A stretch of 64,000 nucleotides of DNA, from positions 2,956,589-3,020,588 of the forward strand of contig CM050652.1 in NCBI GenBank assembly GCA_027574665.1. Direction: 5' to 3'. A program made the position numbers and the translations under genes. Within the stretch, counting starts at the first letter, position 1; each line of letters begins with the position of its first letter. The notes beneath the pieces are model-generated. The model was not told the DNA's origin, searched no databases, and saw only the letters and a program-made list of their open reading frames with translations. The DNA comes from Rhynochetos jubatus (lineage: Eukaryota; Chordata; Aves; Eurypygiformes; Rhynochetidae). Positions 21,801-34,167 of the stretch are shown in pieces.

Positions 21801-24077
21801 AAACAGTGAAGCCCATACTGATTCCATCAAGAGCACTTATCAGACAGGAGAAGCACAAGCCTTGGGTAACATACTGCTGCTGTTGGAGTTTAAAGAGCTG
21901 TGGTTTGCAGGGAGATGGTTTCCATCATTTGCTGCTCCTCTGGATGGGGATTTATAGTTCACCATTGCACCAGTTGATCTAGACCCCAAATTTCCTAGCT
22001 TGTACCTCTTCAGGTACTGTGAAGTTCCCGGTGACAGATATTCCTAGGACTTCCATCTCTCTAGATTTTTAAATATCCTATGAGTAGGATACATGTCCAC
22101 CTTCACCCACGCTCAGTCCTTGGGAGTCAGGAAAGAAAAAAGATCTTGCAGTCAGGTGATGGAAAAGACCTTGGATATCTCCTTGCAAAGACTCAAATGC
22201 ATATTGCTGTTGATTTCTTATTGCTGTTGGCTCCCTGGGCCTGCTGGCAGCACAGACAGCCGTAATGTATGTGTTCCCTCCATCGTCTGGTGTAGCCAAG
22301 ACTGAGATAACTAGAGTCAGAAGCCAAGTACCTGCCACCATATAAAGACAGGACTGTTAGGTATCGGTTGTAAATCAAAGGCGAAAGTTGGCCATTGGGA
22401 CAGCCTTTATTCCCAGTGAGCCTGTGGAATTGCTTTGGAGCCTGCTGAGATATCTGGAAAAAGGCCCTGGTGCTTTGACTGGGGAGGAAGATTTCACTGA
22501 AGTGAAAGCAAGGAGGAAGGGGGATGGCTAATCCTTTATCGAAGCTTTTCCCAAAATATGGATTAGGCTGCATTTGATTTTCAGGGGCTGTTTCAGAGGC
22601 AAATAGCTAAAGCAGATGTTTAAGGGACAATTGCAGTTTATTATGAGCACTGTTTGTGCTGGCTTCCTAATATCTGGTGCTTCAGCCATTTGTGCAATGC
22701 CAAAGTGCTCGCTTCTGATGAGGAATCAGATGAGGATGAGGAAGGAGGTTTTGTAATCAGATCTCTAACCCTTCTGCTGAGTTTTGGGGTTTTTGGGTCT
22801 CAGCAAATCTGTAGGGGACTGAGCCAGCACCAGCCTTGCAAAACCATTCTCTCCAGGAGGGCTTGGATGTGTTACTTATTTATTTGATAGGCTTAATCCT
22901 GGAGAAGGCAGATGCTTGCCAGAATCCTCCTGTAAATCAGGCCCATTCTTTAGCACATCCTTCTTATTTCACTGCCACTTGGCCACGGTGTCATGGCTGC
23001 GGATGAACCCTCTGCTCATTGATACAGGGAGCCGTGGCAGGAGCAGACCACAGCCTCTCACCAGCTGGCTCCCCACACACAGCCCAAGATGGAGAGGCAG
23101 CTGGTGGGAACTGGGAGGGCATTTATACCCTGGGAGCTGCCAATCATTCTCACTTGAAGATATTATGGATATGTAGAGCACCTTGTCAGCCTGTGTTTAG
23201 CAGCTTTCCTGGGGTAGAGGGGTGGGGAGTAATATTCCCACTTTTCCAGGTGGGAACCTGGTGTGGGATGATGAACTGATTGACTCCAGTCCAGCATCTT
23301 CACTGCAAGGCCCTCTTGTCCCTTCCAAGTTACCTACAGACTGTGCTGTAGATTTCTGGGTTAGCTTTTAACTGCTCAGGATGCAAGAATTGCTGATCCT
23401 ACTCCTGCTTCTTTAGATCTTCCCTTTGCCCCCTCCCTGATAGACCAGCTGGTGTGGCAGCAGTGTTGCAAGCAGAGTGAATTCACGTCCTCACCTCCAC
23501 TTTCATTCTGGAAAGTCGTTAACGTGAAATTGCCAAGCAGAGAAGCTCCAGAGAGTTTAACGTGGCTACTTTATATTGCTGCTAGGAGTGTCTGGAATTG
23601 AAAATAAACCTGTGCTTGCAACTCCTGACCCTTTCATCATAAATCCCAACTTCCTTACGTGTTTCTCTTTGCTGAAGAAGATGACTGTATTGCTGTCCTT
23701 ACAAAGGCGTGCGGCAGCTGAGAGATGCAGCTGCACAGAAGCTGGGTGATGTTTATTTGTAGGGTTTCGCTTTCTGGCATTTTTTGTAGATGATCCCCAG
23801 AAGAAATAACACAAATATGTTAAATGAAAGTAGTTTTCATGTGGCGTCTGCCTTGCTCCTATTCTTGGGGGAGAGTTGTCCACATTGCAAACCGCAACTC
23901 TGCTTCTCCAGCACCCACGCAACAGCATGTGTGTTAGCATCCTGGCCTTCTCTGCCCTCGCGCCACGTTGTGTGTCTCAGAGGCTTGGGTGTGCTGTGAT
24001 GGTCCCAGATCTCATCTGAACTGTGTCAGGTAAGACAAAGTGCTGATTTTACTCTTCAACCTCGCCCTGGTGCTTGG
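18877..24077. other. Intron 2 segment without recognised features
   Basis: About 5.2 kb. There are no CR1 tails. A small imperfect direct repeat 'tggttggtggccca' occurs twice at about 21313-21348. Open frames (126 codons at most, minus strand 22193-22573) show no recognisable similarity. The interval 20640-21240 is AT-rich and otherwise featureless to me. Confidence 0.55.
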
Positions 24078-24379
24078 ATCATAGAATGGTTTGGGTTGGA
24101 AGGGGACTTTAAAGATCATCTAGTCCAACCCCCCTGCATTCTTCAACTCCATCAGGTTGCTCAGAGCACTGTCCAACCTGATGTTGAATGTTTGCAGGGA
24201 TGGGGCATCTGCCATCTTTCCGGGCAACCTCTGTCAGTGTTTCACCCCTCTCACAGTGAAGAAATTCTTCCTTATCTCGTGTCTGAATCTCCCCTCTCAT
24301 AGTTTAAAACCATTACCTCTTTTCTTATCCCTACTGAAAAGTCTGTCCCCATCTTTCTTACAAGGATGTGTCCTGTAAA
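24078..24379 (-). mobile_element. CR1 LINE 3' fragment, antisense
   Basis: It begins 'atcatagaatggtttgggtt' and 'ggaaggggactttaaagatc' and continues through 'tgaagaaattcttccttatc' and 'aaccattacctctt'. This is the reverse complement of a CR1 3' end with its terminal repeat at 24078. It is an older subfamily than the copies at 18602 and 30190, judging by divergence around 24150-24250. Confidence 0.9.
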
Positions 24380-25261
24380 TAATCTCAGGGAAATATGATG
24401 AAATAAATGGGCTTAAATTCAGTTTCCTGTCTGTAGGGGGGACAACCGTGGTATCAGCCCCATTAAGGGTAGGTCTGAGTTCAGCTGGAGCTGGGACCAA
24501 TCTGATGGAGGAGGAGGAGCTAACCTGTGGCAATTGGATTAAATATGTGTCAACAAGTTGGAGACGTGCTGCAAATCAGCCACAGGTTATTCTGCTTGGT
24601 GCTGGGTTCTCTGGGTCTATATCCTCTTAGAGTTTTGCAGGAGGATGGGAACTTACTCTGGTTTTGTGAGCTGAGCTATATATATCTCTACAGCAACATA
24701 TACTCCAGCTAGTATGTTCTGGCTGTTGGTAGGGTGTTATAGCGGGCTCAGTGCTGTATCCTTACAGCTGTGTAGATGCAGACCTGCCTGTGGAGCAAGA
24801 AGAAGTAGCATGTATCTCTGCAAACAACACAGGCAGCTTCCGTGTGAGGTTTGAGGTCCTTGGTCATGAAGGAAGGCAGACCTGATACTTGCATGGGTCC
24901 TTTCTGGTCTCTAAGTGCTTCAGCCAGAGTAGTTGGTTTGGGATGTGCTGCAGGGAGGGGAGTGTGTGGGAGGCTGTGCTATCCCAGGAGACTGCATTGG
25001 ACTGTGGCAGCTCTGCTTGACTGCTGTTGTTTCAGTGCTCGCTAGTGCAACTTCCTGGTGTTTGAGATGGAGCTTCATACTCTGCACCCTAGGTAGGACG
25101 TCTGCTGGCACTGTTAAGCTTTTCATCCTCTTGGTTGTAAAGAAAGCTGTTTCACATTTCTTGTTTTCCTTTAAAACCATGATAAAGCAGGACTTTCACC
25201 CCTTGTTGCTCCTTCTGCCATTTTGTAGAATGCTTGGGAATTTCTTGCTTTCAGTCTGAAA

Positions 25262-25566
25262 TGATTCAGGCTGATATAAGGCTCCAGGGAGACCTTATAA
25301 CTGCTTTGCAATACCTGAAGGGGGCCTACAAGAAAACTGGGAGGGGGAGGCACTTTTTACAAGGGCCTGTAGGGATAAGGGCTAGGGGTAACAGGTTTAT
25401 ATTGAAAGCAGGGAGATTTAGATTGGAGATCAGGAAGAAGTTCTTCCCAGAGAGGGTGATGGGGCACTGGGACAGGTTGCCCAGAGAAGCTGTGGATGCC
25501 CCATGGCAGGGAGTTGGAACTAGATGATCTTTAAGGTCCCTTTCAACCCAAACCGTTCTGTGATTC
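25262..25566 (+). mobile_element. CR1 LINE 3' fragment with an internal deletion
   Basis: The start 'ggctccagggagaccttata', middle 'gaagttcttcccagagaggg' and 'gagaagctgtggatgcc', and end 'tttcaacccaaaccgttctg' are CR1 sense sequence. Compared with 18602-18876, about 73 bases are missing at 25498-25504, where 'gatgcccca' joins 'tggcaggg'. The loss removes the ORF2 stop codon. The endpoints share 'cccat', the signature of a microhomology deletion. Confidence 0.93.
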
Positions 25567-25721
25567 TTCTCTCAGCCTGCCAGGCCATCGGTTTGAGTGA
25601 GACACATACACAGTTTTATTACAGCCTTGAAACACAGATCATTTTCATTTGAGAGTTGAAGAGTTTCTGGTCAAACTGGGCCTGACTTCAAGACCTGGCA
25701 TCTTCTCAGATCCTACTTCTG

Positions 25722-25795
25722 TAGGATGGTTCAGGTTGGAAGGGACCCTAAAAGGTCATAAAGTCCAGCCTCCTGCTCAAAGCATAGTATGTCTT
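25722..25795 (-). mobile_element. Short CR1 3' end fragment, antisense
   Basis: 'aggatggttcaggttggaag', 'ggaccctaaaaggtcataaa' and 'gtccagcctcctgctcaaag' are the reverse complement of the last 70-odd bases of a CR1. Only about 160 bases separate it from the previous copy, which lies in the opposite orientation. Confidence 0.8.
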
Positions 25796-25959
25796 AATGT
25801 TAGATGCTCAGGCTGAATGAATTGCCTGGAGCCCTTTTGTAATCAGTTGGCTCAATTAGATGACTGCTGTAGGCTACTTCTAAGATTTCGCATGGCTAAA
25901 GCCAGGGTGAGATGGATCCCACACCAGGCAATGTGTTGGGTAGTGAGTTGGTGAACAGA

Positions 25960-26080
25960 AGGCTTGTCACACTGTGTCAGACCAGCACACCGCTCCTCTC
26001 GTTAGCTCATCTCTGACAGTCAGTGTCTCATGTCTCGCAGAAAGATCCGTGTAGGATCGCTGCTTCAGACACTTTGTACT
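25960..26080. repeat. Possible ancient interspersed repeat, family not identified
   Basis: The phrase 'cacactgtgtcagaccagca' with 'tcatctctgacagtcagtgt' is reminiscent of an old amniote repeat, but I cannot assign a family. Confidence 0.2.
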
Positions 26081-26459
26081 TTCTGAGTAATCAAGCTGCA
26101 GTTTTTCCATCCTGACCTACGTAAGGAAGCTGCGTGTGTTCTCATTATCCACAGAAACACTTGGCTCTTGCAAGTTGTGATGTCAGCAGGGGTGTCCTGC
26201 CTCTCTGAAGTGTGGTCATCAGCGTGGTGGTACCTGATCTCCGATGAAATTGGCCTTTGGATCTAGAATGCAGATTTGTATTAGACTTTGGCATTTGTAG
26301 ACTAGCAACATCCTGCCTGCTGCCCATGGAGGCTGTTGATCTGATCTGTAATTGCTTTTTGAGCTGGTGTTTTAGCTCTGAAATGGCATTCCACAAACAC
26401 TAATAACTCCTGCAGGCCAGAGCTCAGGCTAGCTGTTCCTTACTAATGGCTGTTTGAAT

Positions 26460-26790
26460 TCCTCATAGGTTTTCTGTGTTTACAAATTCATCTAGGACAC
26501 ATTATCCTTCCATTCAGTAAAACCATCTGTAATTATTCCCTGTAATTGCTGGGTGAGGATAAAATGAATCAACTATCAGGCTTTTACTGCTCGTGAACTC
26601 AAGTAAGGAGACGTGCGTATTCTAGCCAATAAGAGGTCAGACAAAGAAAAGTGTCATGGTCCTTTATTACTGATGTATGAAAACCAGGCAACCTTCCTGT
26701 ACAATTAATTATTGCATTTCAAGGCCTTAGTCCAGTGAAACATTTTAGGCGAATATTTAACTTCAAATCTGTTAGCAGTCCCAGTGAAGT
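26460..26790. promoter_or_regulatory. AT-rich candidate conserved non-coding element
   Basis: Motif-dense and repeat-free: 'ctgtaattattccctgtaat', 'ataaaatgaatcaac', 'cctttattactgatgtatga' and 'caattaattattgcatttc'. It looks like homeodomain/POU-type regulatory DNA. This is inference from composition only. Confidence 0.25.
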
Positions 26791-27224
26791 TAATAAAATC
26801 TAACTGCTTTGGCACTTGTGTACTCTAATACCTGGAGCTCCATCTTTATCTGACTTAGTCTGTGGAGATCTTCATATTGGCAACCTGTATTGGCCTCACC
26901 TACTATGCAGATATGCCTGAAGGTAGAAGAGCTGTCTGTACTGTTCTGCTGCTGCACTTGTGTAACTCCCTGAAGCCCAGCAAAACACCCCCAGGGATAA
27001 CTACACGCTCTGTGCATTCCTACGCAAGGATCCCAGTGGAGCATCTGTCCGATGACGAGCCCGTGGAGTTCAAATGCAATAGGTGTTAGAGCTTAGGCAG
27101 CAGCATTAATGAACAGGGCCTTTTCTCTGGTTTTAGGAGCTCATGGGTATTGCTAATAAATTCTGAAGAACTCCCATAAATGTGAAATGTCCCCTCCTCT
27201 GAACAGAACTTGGGTGAGTTACAG

Positions 27225-27335
27225 TACCCCAGTAAGATGGATAAATGTGGATAATCTCCATTTCATGGGAAAGAAATGAAGACCCAGGAGGATGAAGTGC
27301 CTAGGCCAAACAGTGTGAGAGAAGGACGCAGGATT
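27225..27335 (-). repeat. MIR-type SINE relic, antisense
   Basis: 'gataatctccatttcatggg', 'aatgaagacccaggagg', 'tgaagtgcctaggccaaaca' and 'gtgtgagag' follow the reverse complement of MIR (cccattttacagatgagg...gaggctcagagaggttaagtgacttgcccaaggtcaca). Confidence 0.6.
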
Positions 27336-27819
27336 CTATGATTAAACTAACCCCAGGAGTGAGGAGTGTGAGCAGTCGCTCTCTATGGTGTTTAGTCCTT
27401 ACCATGGTCCCTACTGCGGATTTGGCCTAGGTTGACCAGCTCTCTCACAGACAGTGCCTGGGCTTGCCTTGGGGGACTATAATTTCCAAGATGAAGAATG
27501 AATGGTGCCAACAGGGTTTGGAGGTGGGAGGGGAGTGTTTATTTAGGTTTGATAGATGTGAGCTTTACTATTGTGTCTCAGGGTCAGAGGGCAGACCAGG
27601 GTCTATTTTATTTGCCAGTGCAGCTTTAGCTCAGTGGTTTTTATTCTGGATCCCATGGGAATGGTGTGCATACTTTTTTTGACAGAACTAGATACGTTTA
27701 AGACATTTTCAGCAGACTTTGATTTCTGGGCCTTGACTGGTAAAACTGACTGGTAAAGCAGTAGGAAAAAGGCTTAACGTAACGTATCCTGCTGGGCTGT
27801 CATTCAAGAGAAGAAAGTT

Positions 27820-27915
27820 TCCAGTTCTCTTTCTGTCTGTAACTCATCATGCAACTTTGGACAAATTTTTTTCCACCTCTGTGTTTCTCCAGTCCTGCCT
27901 TTGTCATTGATTTGT
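27820..27915 (+). repeat. MIR-type SINE relic
   Basis: 'aactcatcatgcaactttgg', 'acaaattt', 'ccacctctgtgtttctccag' and 'tcctgcctttg' track the MIR core in the forward orientation. It is short and diverged. Confidence 0.45.
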
Positions 27916-28033
27916 CAGCTTGCATAAATTACAGGCATGTTATGCAATGGAGTCCCTGCTTGGATGGATACTTCCCAAATGAGTAAAGAATCGGTGGCTC
28001 ATGTTTTTTACTCTTTTTTTTTTTTGTTTATAG

Positions 28034-28216
28034 CTGTTAACAATTGATGACAATTTTTGTGGCCTGGATATGAATGCCCCCTTGGGAGTATCATCCATGG
28101 TACGAGGGCTCCCCATTTTCACTGAGGATGGAGACAGGATGACGTCCGTGATTGCCTACGTCTACAAGAACCACTCCCTGGCTTTTGTGGGCACCAAGAG
28201 TGGGAAGCTCAAAAAG
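28034..28216 (+). CDS. PLXNA4: Plexin-A4, second coding exon (sema domain, residues 394-454)
   Basis: A 183-base exon of 61 codons, phase 0 at both ends. It starts [20 protein letters not shown] and ends [15 protein letters not shown]. It continues the sema propeller: the DDNFCGLD...APLG turn, the RDRM-like 'DGDRMTSV' strand and the '[11 protein letters not shown]' blade strand are plexin-A hallmarks, and the wording matches plexin-A4. Cys402 is the conserved cysteine after Asn-Phe, and Asn439 lies in an N-H-S sequon. The acceptor AG is at 28032-28033 after a 12-T tract, and the donor GTAAGA starts at 28217. Being a multiple of three and symmetric in phase, the exon could in principle be skipped without a frameshift. 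Reading on into the intron would add seven residues before TAA. Confidence 0.97.
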
Positions 28217-30188
28217 GTAAGACCTAACATGATTCTCTAACTCAGATTTTCACATTCGTACGGAGATTTGCAGTGTTGCATTGAGTGTGAGCGCAGTCCT
28301 TATCCTAAGGTGCATCACCTATTTTGAGGATAGAAAATGTTTTGACTGGTAAAAAAACTGTGTTTCACCCTTGAGGGCTACAGCTGATGTAAGAAAGGGT
28401 AAAATCCTTCTTCTAAATTGTTGTTCATCAGCAAATGAATGTTTCTGAAGTCAAACCACAGACCCAGCCGTGGGCAGACTTGGTGGAGTTGACATCCAAT
28501 GGATTTTTTTGTGTGTTCAGACCATCTCTAATTAAGTAGTTGATCACAGGGTATCTGTGCATGCTGGAGGAAAAACTGACTGTGGCTGTAGTTTGTTAAG
28601 AAACAGGATTTATGCTCTGGAGATCTTTCTTCAGAGCAACGTGACTGGACTGTGATTTCACCACAAGCCCAGCACGGGATTAGCCGTTGCTCTGTTTAGG
28701 TCAGGGTGGGTGCTTGTGCTGAAGGAAGAGCGTTTTCATGAAAAGAAAGCTGTGTCTTGAACGATAATGAGCATTATGTTTATAGTTGACACCACATAAA
28801 TACACTCTTTATTGTATTTGGTTTTATGTTCCTCACTGTGCATTCTCACTAAAAATATGCCTGTTGCATGGCTGTAGCTCTGTAGTTTGCCATGTAAGGC
28901 AATAGTAGAGAGGCTTGAGAAGTGGAAGCTGCGAATCATCTACCTGTGGTTTTCTGAAAGCAAGAAGAGGTATTAGAAATTACCTTCTCATGCTACTGCT
29001 GGGCACTGCCTCTCTTTCAACCCCTGTGTGCCAGTCTGACAATGTTTGTCTGAATACTCAACCCTGGAGTGTTGCAAAATACTGTGTGAGCAAGAAGACT
29101 GTAGCTTTGCCATAATCATAGAGATGGGTGAGAAGCTGGGAAGGGATGTTGGGCAAAGCCTTGAGGATTAGGTTGGGTATTGATTCCTCTTTGAATTCCT
29201 TCTGCAAATAGAAGCTTCCAAGTTGGGGAGGGGAAGGTGATATGAAAAGTTGAGCCACTGTGGCTTGTGTATAGGATGGACAGAGCAGACAAGGGGAAGG
29301 GAGGGAGTAATTTAAACACTGGTGCTTAAGTGAGGTCTGAGATCTCTTGGTTTTGTTCCTCTACCTGTTTCTTAAAAAGAAAATCAGGGTTGTAAATTCA
29401 GATCGCGTTGCCCCCATGCTGAATGCGGTCTGAAAAGAGAACAGGATCCTGCCTGCTGGCAAATGTCTCTGGCTTTGTTCAAGAGGACAGGCTGCTGATG
29501 GTGTTGAAAAGAGTATGTTTTGGGGTTTTTTACCAGTCTATTCAGGCATGTGGAAAAGAAGCCAAATAGTTTTGTAAACAGTTGTAATAAAAATAATCTC
29601 TTCTGACTAACTAGGTTTTGCTTCCCTGTCATCTGTGAATCGTAATAAACTGTTTAGTTCTCCAGTCAGTCTCTTGGTGGGGTGGGGGGTGGGGGGAGTG
29701 GAGGAGGAATTGGGGTAGCTGAGCTCTGAATGGTAAATATTCGAAAGACCTAAACAGTTAAGAATGACTGCTGCTTCCCTGCACGCGCAAGCTTTTGGGT
29801 GGGTTTTTTTTTGGCTTCAGGAGAAGCAAACTCAGACACAGCTTTGTCTTTGCAGGTCACATTGCAGGATCCAAGATCTAATTCCTTTTAATAGAGGAAA
29901 TTAGGAGAGGGTTTTACAGAGTGTGGTAGGAGCGAAGACAGCCTTATAGGGTAAAGAATGAGAAGAGGGGAGCTGAACTGGCTGATGTAATTTGAGAAAG
30001 CTTCATTTTATTCCCTTTTTCCTAATGTGCTGAATATTCTGCCTGCGGTAGATACTGCGTTGGGTCTGTGTGTTGGAGCAGAGTTAGAGTCTCAGGCCGA
30101 GATATTCCTTGGCTGAACGAGTGTCCACCAGAGAGGCAGAATGCAAAGCAAAATGGGGCTCCCTGAACACATGTGGTTGTTTCCATGG
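28217..30188. other. Intron 3 segment without recognised features
   Basis: About 2 kb. A G-rich patch 'ggtggggtggggggtggggg' occurs at about 29677-29696. No repeat family, RNA gene or exon is recognisable otherwise. Confidence 0.55.
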
Positions 30189-30745
30189 ATTCACAGAATG
30201 GTGTCAGTTAGAAAGGACCTTAAAGATCATCCAGTTCCAACCCCCTGCTATGGGCAGGGACACCCTCCACTAGACCAGGTTGCTCCAAGCCTCATCCAGC
30301 CTGGGCTTGGACACTTCCAGGGATGGGGCATCCACAGCTTCTCTGGGCAACCTGTGCCAGTGCCTCCCCACCCTCTTTGTGAAAAACTTCTTCCTGATAT
30401 CCAATCTAAATCTCCCTGCTTTCAATTTAAACCCATTACCCCTTGTCCTGTCACTACAGGCCCTTGTAAAAGCTTTATGTCGACGCCCCCAGGCACTGGA
30501 AGGTGCTATAAGGTCTCCCTGGAGCCTTCTCTTCTCCAGGCTGAACACCCCCATGTCTCCCAGCCTGTCCGCATAGCATAGGGGCTCCAGCCCTCGGAGC
30601 ATCTTCGGGGCCTCCTCTGGACTCGCCCCAACCAGTCCATGTCCCCCTTATGTTGGAGACCCCAGAGCTGAATGCAGTACTGCAGGGGCGGGTCTCACTG
30701 AAGAGGAGTAAAGGGGGAGAATCACCTGGACCAGTTGATCCAGGC
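30189..30745 (-). mobile_element. CR1 LINE 3' part, antisense, about 0.55 kb
   Basis: It runs from 'cacagaatggtgtcagttag' (3' terminus, at the left) through 'ccaaccccctgctatgggca', 'cacagcttctctgggcaacc', 'aacccattaccccttgtcct' and 'aggctgaacacccccatgtc' to about 'ggggagaatcacctggacc'. This is the longest continuous antisense copy here, covering the C-terminal part of ORF2 and the 3' UTR. Confidence 0.95.
30270..30602 (-). pseudogene. CR1 ORF2 C-terminal remnant, still open (110 codons)
   Basis: On the minus strand the frame reads MLRGLEPLCYADRLGDMGVF..., then [33 protein letters not shown] and [12 protein letters not shown], ending DEAWSNLV and a TAG stop. This is the carboxy end of the CR1 reverse-transcriptase protein, downstream of the catalytic palm. 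It is open over its full length, but the 5' truncation removes the polymerase and endonuclease, so it cannot be functional. Confidence 0.85.
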
Positions 30746-33700
30746 TTGTGGAAACCTTAAGTTCCTGCAGGTTGAGCCTTGTCCTTGCTATGACTGTTGC
30801 AATCATGGACTGTCCTCCATACACCACCCACGTCCAGGGCTTCTGAGGCATCTGAGTTCAGGACACCAGTCTGTTTTACCCATTGGGTGACACACAAGGT
30901 CAGTTTGACGCTCAGGATTTTTCACCTGACAATCTTTGGCTGCTGGTAAATCTTCGTGGGCCTTTTTAAGCTTTGTTTTCCATCTCGGTTCATCAATGAG
31001 GTGCTTTTGAATAGGAAGGAAGGTAGATGCTGCACTGGTATTGCAACTGCAGCATAATCTGTTATGTTAACAAGAAGTTTGATTTGTGTGGGTTTTTTTA
31101 AGAAACAGCCCATGGGTAAATTGAAATAAGCTTCGTAGGATTAGATGAAACTCCGTGTATCAGTGGACAAAGCCCACGAGGTGTTTTTTATTTCCTGTTT
31201 GCTGGGTCTTACTGTGCGTGGTGCGTACTTCTGTTTCTCCTGGTGCAGTGCAGCTGCTGGGTCAAGCTACAGTGGAGTATTTTGGATAGCATGAAGAGAG
31301 GAGTTCTGAGATTATCTTCAAGATAGCAGGATCTACCCAGTTGTTGGAAGTCTCACGGCAAGTAATTACGAGATGGTTTTGGAGAAACTTTCCTTATTTT
31401 TCCTGCTGTTTCAGTCTTTTTCTCTGTGTGTGTATTTTTATACTAAAGTGGCAGACTGTATATCAGATTTTGATGTATGCAATCCGCGAATACTCTGCAA
31501 AATACCCACAGTCATAAAGCAGTATCTGTTAGTTGATATACAAATGTCACATATGTCAAAGGAATTTATCCAGTGGCACGCACAACTGAAGTAAAATATT
31601 GTGCTTTACAGGAACATATCATTAAAATGAAAACTAGCAGCATATCAAGAATCTGCCCATGTAACCAAGACAACAAAGAGAGAAAGGAAAGGAAAAACCA
31701 AGATAGAGATAGTGTAGGAAAAGAGTGAGCGGAACAGAATGTCAAGGTTGGCCCCAGCTATTTCACTGCCCCAGGCAAAATACATTTTGCAACCCTCTCT
31801 CATTCACATAGCTATGTGTGCAGGCCGATGGGAAGGCACTGAATGGTGTGCTGTAGAAATACGCCCTCCAATTCCGCTGGCTTGTCCGCAGCTCAGCCTG
31901 GCCCTGCAGAATGAAGATATAAACAGGATAAAAATGCAGAGCTACAGAAAAGAATAAATTCCCTCTGTCCATTACTCATGTATGGAAACCAGCGCCCTGG
32001 GTTAAGGCCTGATGGGTGCTGGTGGCCTCTAGGGGATGGAGAAAGGTGGCCCAGGGATGAGTGGATTGGGAGACAGCTGGGTTCAGTTCTTTGCTCTACC
32101 AATAACTTCTGGTGTACTTTCATACCTCATTTTCTCTCCTGCAAAGGGCAGGAAATATTTTGCTTGCTGAAAGAGACGTTTGAGAAAATTAATGCACCAA
32201 AGGTTGTGAGGTGTGTGATCATATCAAACAGCTAAACTAGACAAATCAGACAGGATGGAAAACCAGCTCCTGACCACTTGTGGGCATTAAAGATCCTGTG
32301 GTATTCTTTAATGAGAAATTTTTCATCTTGCAGCGCTTTTGTCAGATCCCAGTGTCTGTAATTACCTCCCGTGCTGTCTGGCCCGTGGTGTTTGCTGTAC
32401 TTCTGTACCACATTGGTAAGCGCTGCCACAGCTTTAGCGTACTGCGGGGTGCCTGGTGGGCTTCGTTGGCGGAGTGAGCTCCGATGTACGATGGGAAGTG
32501 CTTTGAACAAAACCTGTGGCTGAAAGTCAATTGGCACCCCTGTGAATTTGTAGTGATTGTTTTCGGGAGATAAGAAAGCCTCGCTCCAGTTTAACGAATG
32601 GCTGTTTTGTCTCTACAAACAACACAGTAAACCATCAGGAATGGGAGTTATTCCTAGGTATGTACTTCCTACAAACCACTTTGCTGTAGAACAGCCAGGT
32701 GCCAAAATCCACTGGCTTTTTTTTTTTTGTTCCCTCCTCTGCTCAACTCTCTCATTACACACTTTGCTCTTCCCTGCAGTGTCAGGGGAAGGTTAGAGAC
32801 ATACCTATGCAGATGCTTTGCGTGGTTTGGTATGCTTGTTTTTTCTTGTGTGTCTAGCCAAATTATATGCTACTATTACCTGTCATCACTAAAGGAACGT
32901 AGCAGTATTCAGTATTCCTTGTATTCCTTCCCTAGGCATTTAATTTATGGGTCATTGCTTTTGCACAGATAGTTTCCAGTCAAAGAAATACAACTTACCT
33001 GCAATTATTCTGTGTGTAGATGCAGGTGTAAAAGGTGATTTGAGTTTACAAATGTCAACCTGGGAACAGCCCTAGGAACTGCACTTCTAACAAAACAAAG
33101 CTCTTTGTCCATTTTGAAATGTTCATTTGAAAATGGAATAGTAGTAATTTACATTTATTTGAAACTTCCCCATAAGAAATAATTTTTTTTATTCCCTCAA
33201 AATACTTTACTCAAAGCCCTTTCTATGCTAAATTCCTTGCAGAGAAATAAATTTGGTTTAAAAAACAGTTCTTTCACTCTGTGGCCTGTATTTCATTTTT
33301 CATAAAATCCCATCAGTCTGGGGTCTTTGAAGGGCTTTTTAGATTTGGACTGCCCTTCGGGGTGAAGTTTTTCATTCAGATCAGACAGCTCTGAGAAGTG
33401 GCCAGCACTTCTCACCAGGTATGACCTCTGTTTAGTAGAAAATTCTGAGTATTGGCCAGTTTTGTGAACCACCGTCTGGATTACCCTGAACCCTCGAGAC
33501 TCTGCTTTCTTTGGATCCAGAGACAAAACACCATAGGGAGATTTTTAGATCTGGGAGCTTGGATTTGCAGTTCTCACTTTGGCCCATCTCACAGTTGCAC
33601 TGGGGAAGGCTGGCTTTCTCAGATTGATAATTGGACTGAAAAGGACATACAGTTCTGAGCTCCTGCTGGTTTTTGGCTGTATAGCTGTGGCTACCCTGTC

Positions 33701-34167
33701 CCATCCGCTGTCTGACAACTCTCCCAGTTGGATGCTACAGTGCTATTTACAACCCACCTGCCTCGGAGAGGGAGTGGGAACCACTGGTACCTATTGAAGG
33801 AGTCAGCCTGTGTCTTGGAGAAGATGCACCTTGGTCTGTGGTCGTGTCAGGACTGCTTCAGTAAGGTAACCCTGAAGGACACCCAAACCTGCAGCTCTGT
33901 TATCATCACTGATTGCTATGACAGGTCCTCTTGCTACAGTCATTGCACCCTCACGTGAGGGGCAAGATCCCTTCCCAGAGCAGGGTTCATCCTGTTTAGC
34001 AGGAAAGAGTATCTGAATCCTGGTGGGACTGGCAGCATGTCAGGTCCTTCCGCAAAGATGGATAGCTCTCAAGTGCCAGGAGTGTGCAACAGAGGAATGG
34101 AGTTTTTAATGGAAAAAACCCCAAAAAATCAAAAACATTGAGCAAGGTAAAAGGGTGCAAGAGATGT
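30746..34167. other. Intron 3 segment, one MIR relic, otherwise unrecognised
   Basis: About 3.4 kb. AT-rich patches at 31430-31700 and 33120-33260 include poly-T/A runs. No exon or RNA gene is recognised. A MIR-like relic near 32060 is listed separately. Confidence 0.5.
32060..32165 (+). repeat. MIR-type SINE relic
   Basis: 'ttgggagacagctgggttca', 'gttctttgctctaccaata', 'acttctggtgtactttcata' and 'cctcattttctctcctgcaa' follow the MIR body in order (gggttcaaatcc...ctctgccacttacta...tgtgacctt...cctcagttt). Confidence 0.6.

Larger units (their letters stand above)
6982..28033 (+). other. PLXNA4: PLXNA4 intron 2 (complete, 21.05 kb)
   Basis: It starts GTAAGTG at 6982 and ends with a 12-T run (28014-28025), then gtttatag, at 28033. 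The phase is 0 at both ends: joining Ala393 to Leu394 gives ...[15 protein letters not shown]..., the expected plexin-A4 order. Reading through the donor would meet a stop after ten more codons (7009-7011). It contains several CR1 fragments, three MIR-like relics, a CpG-rich block at about 12.1-12.7 kb and a duplicated composite repeat. No second gene is supported. Confidence 0.92.
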
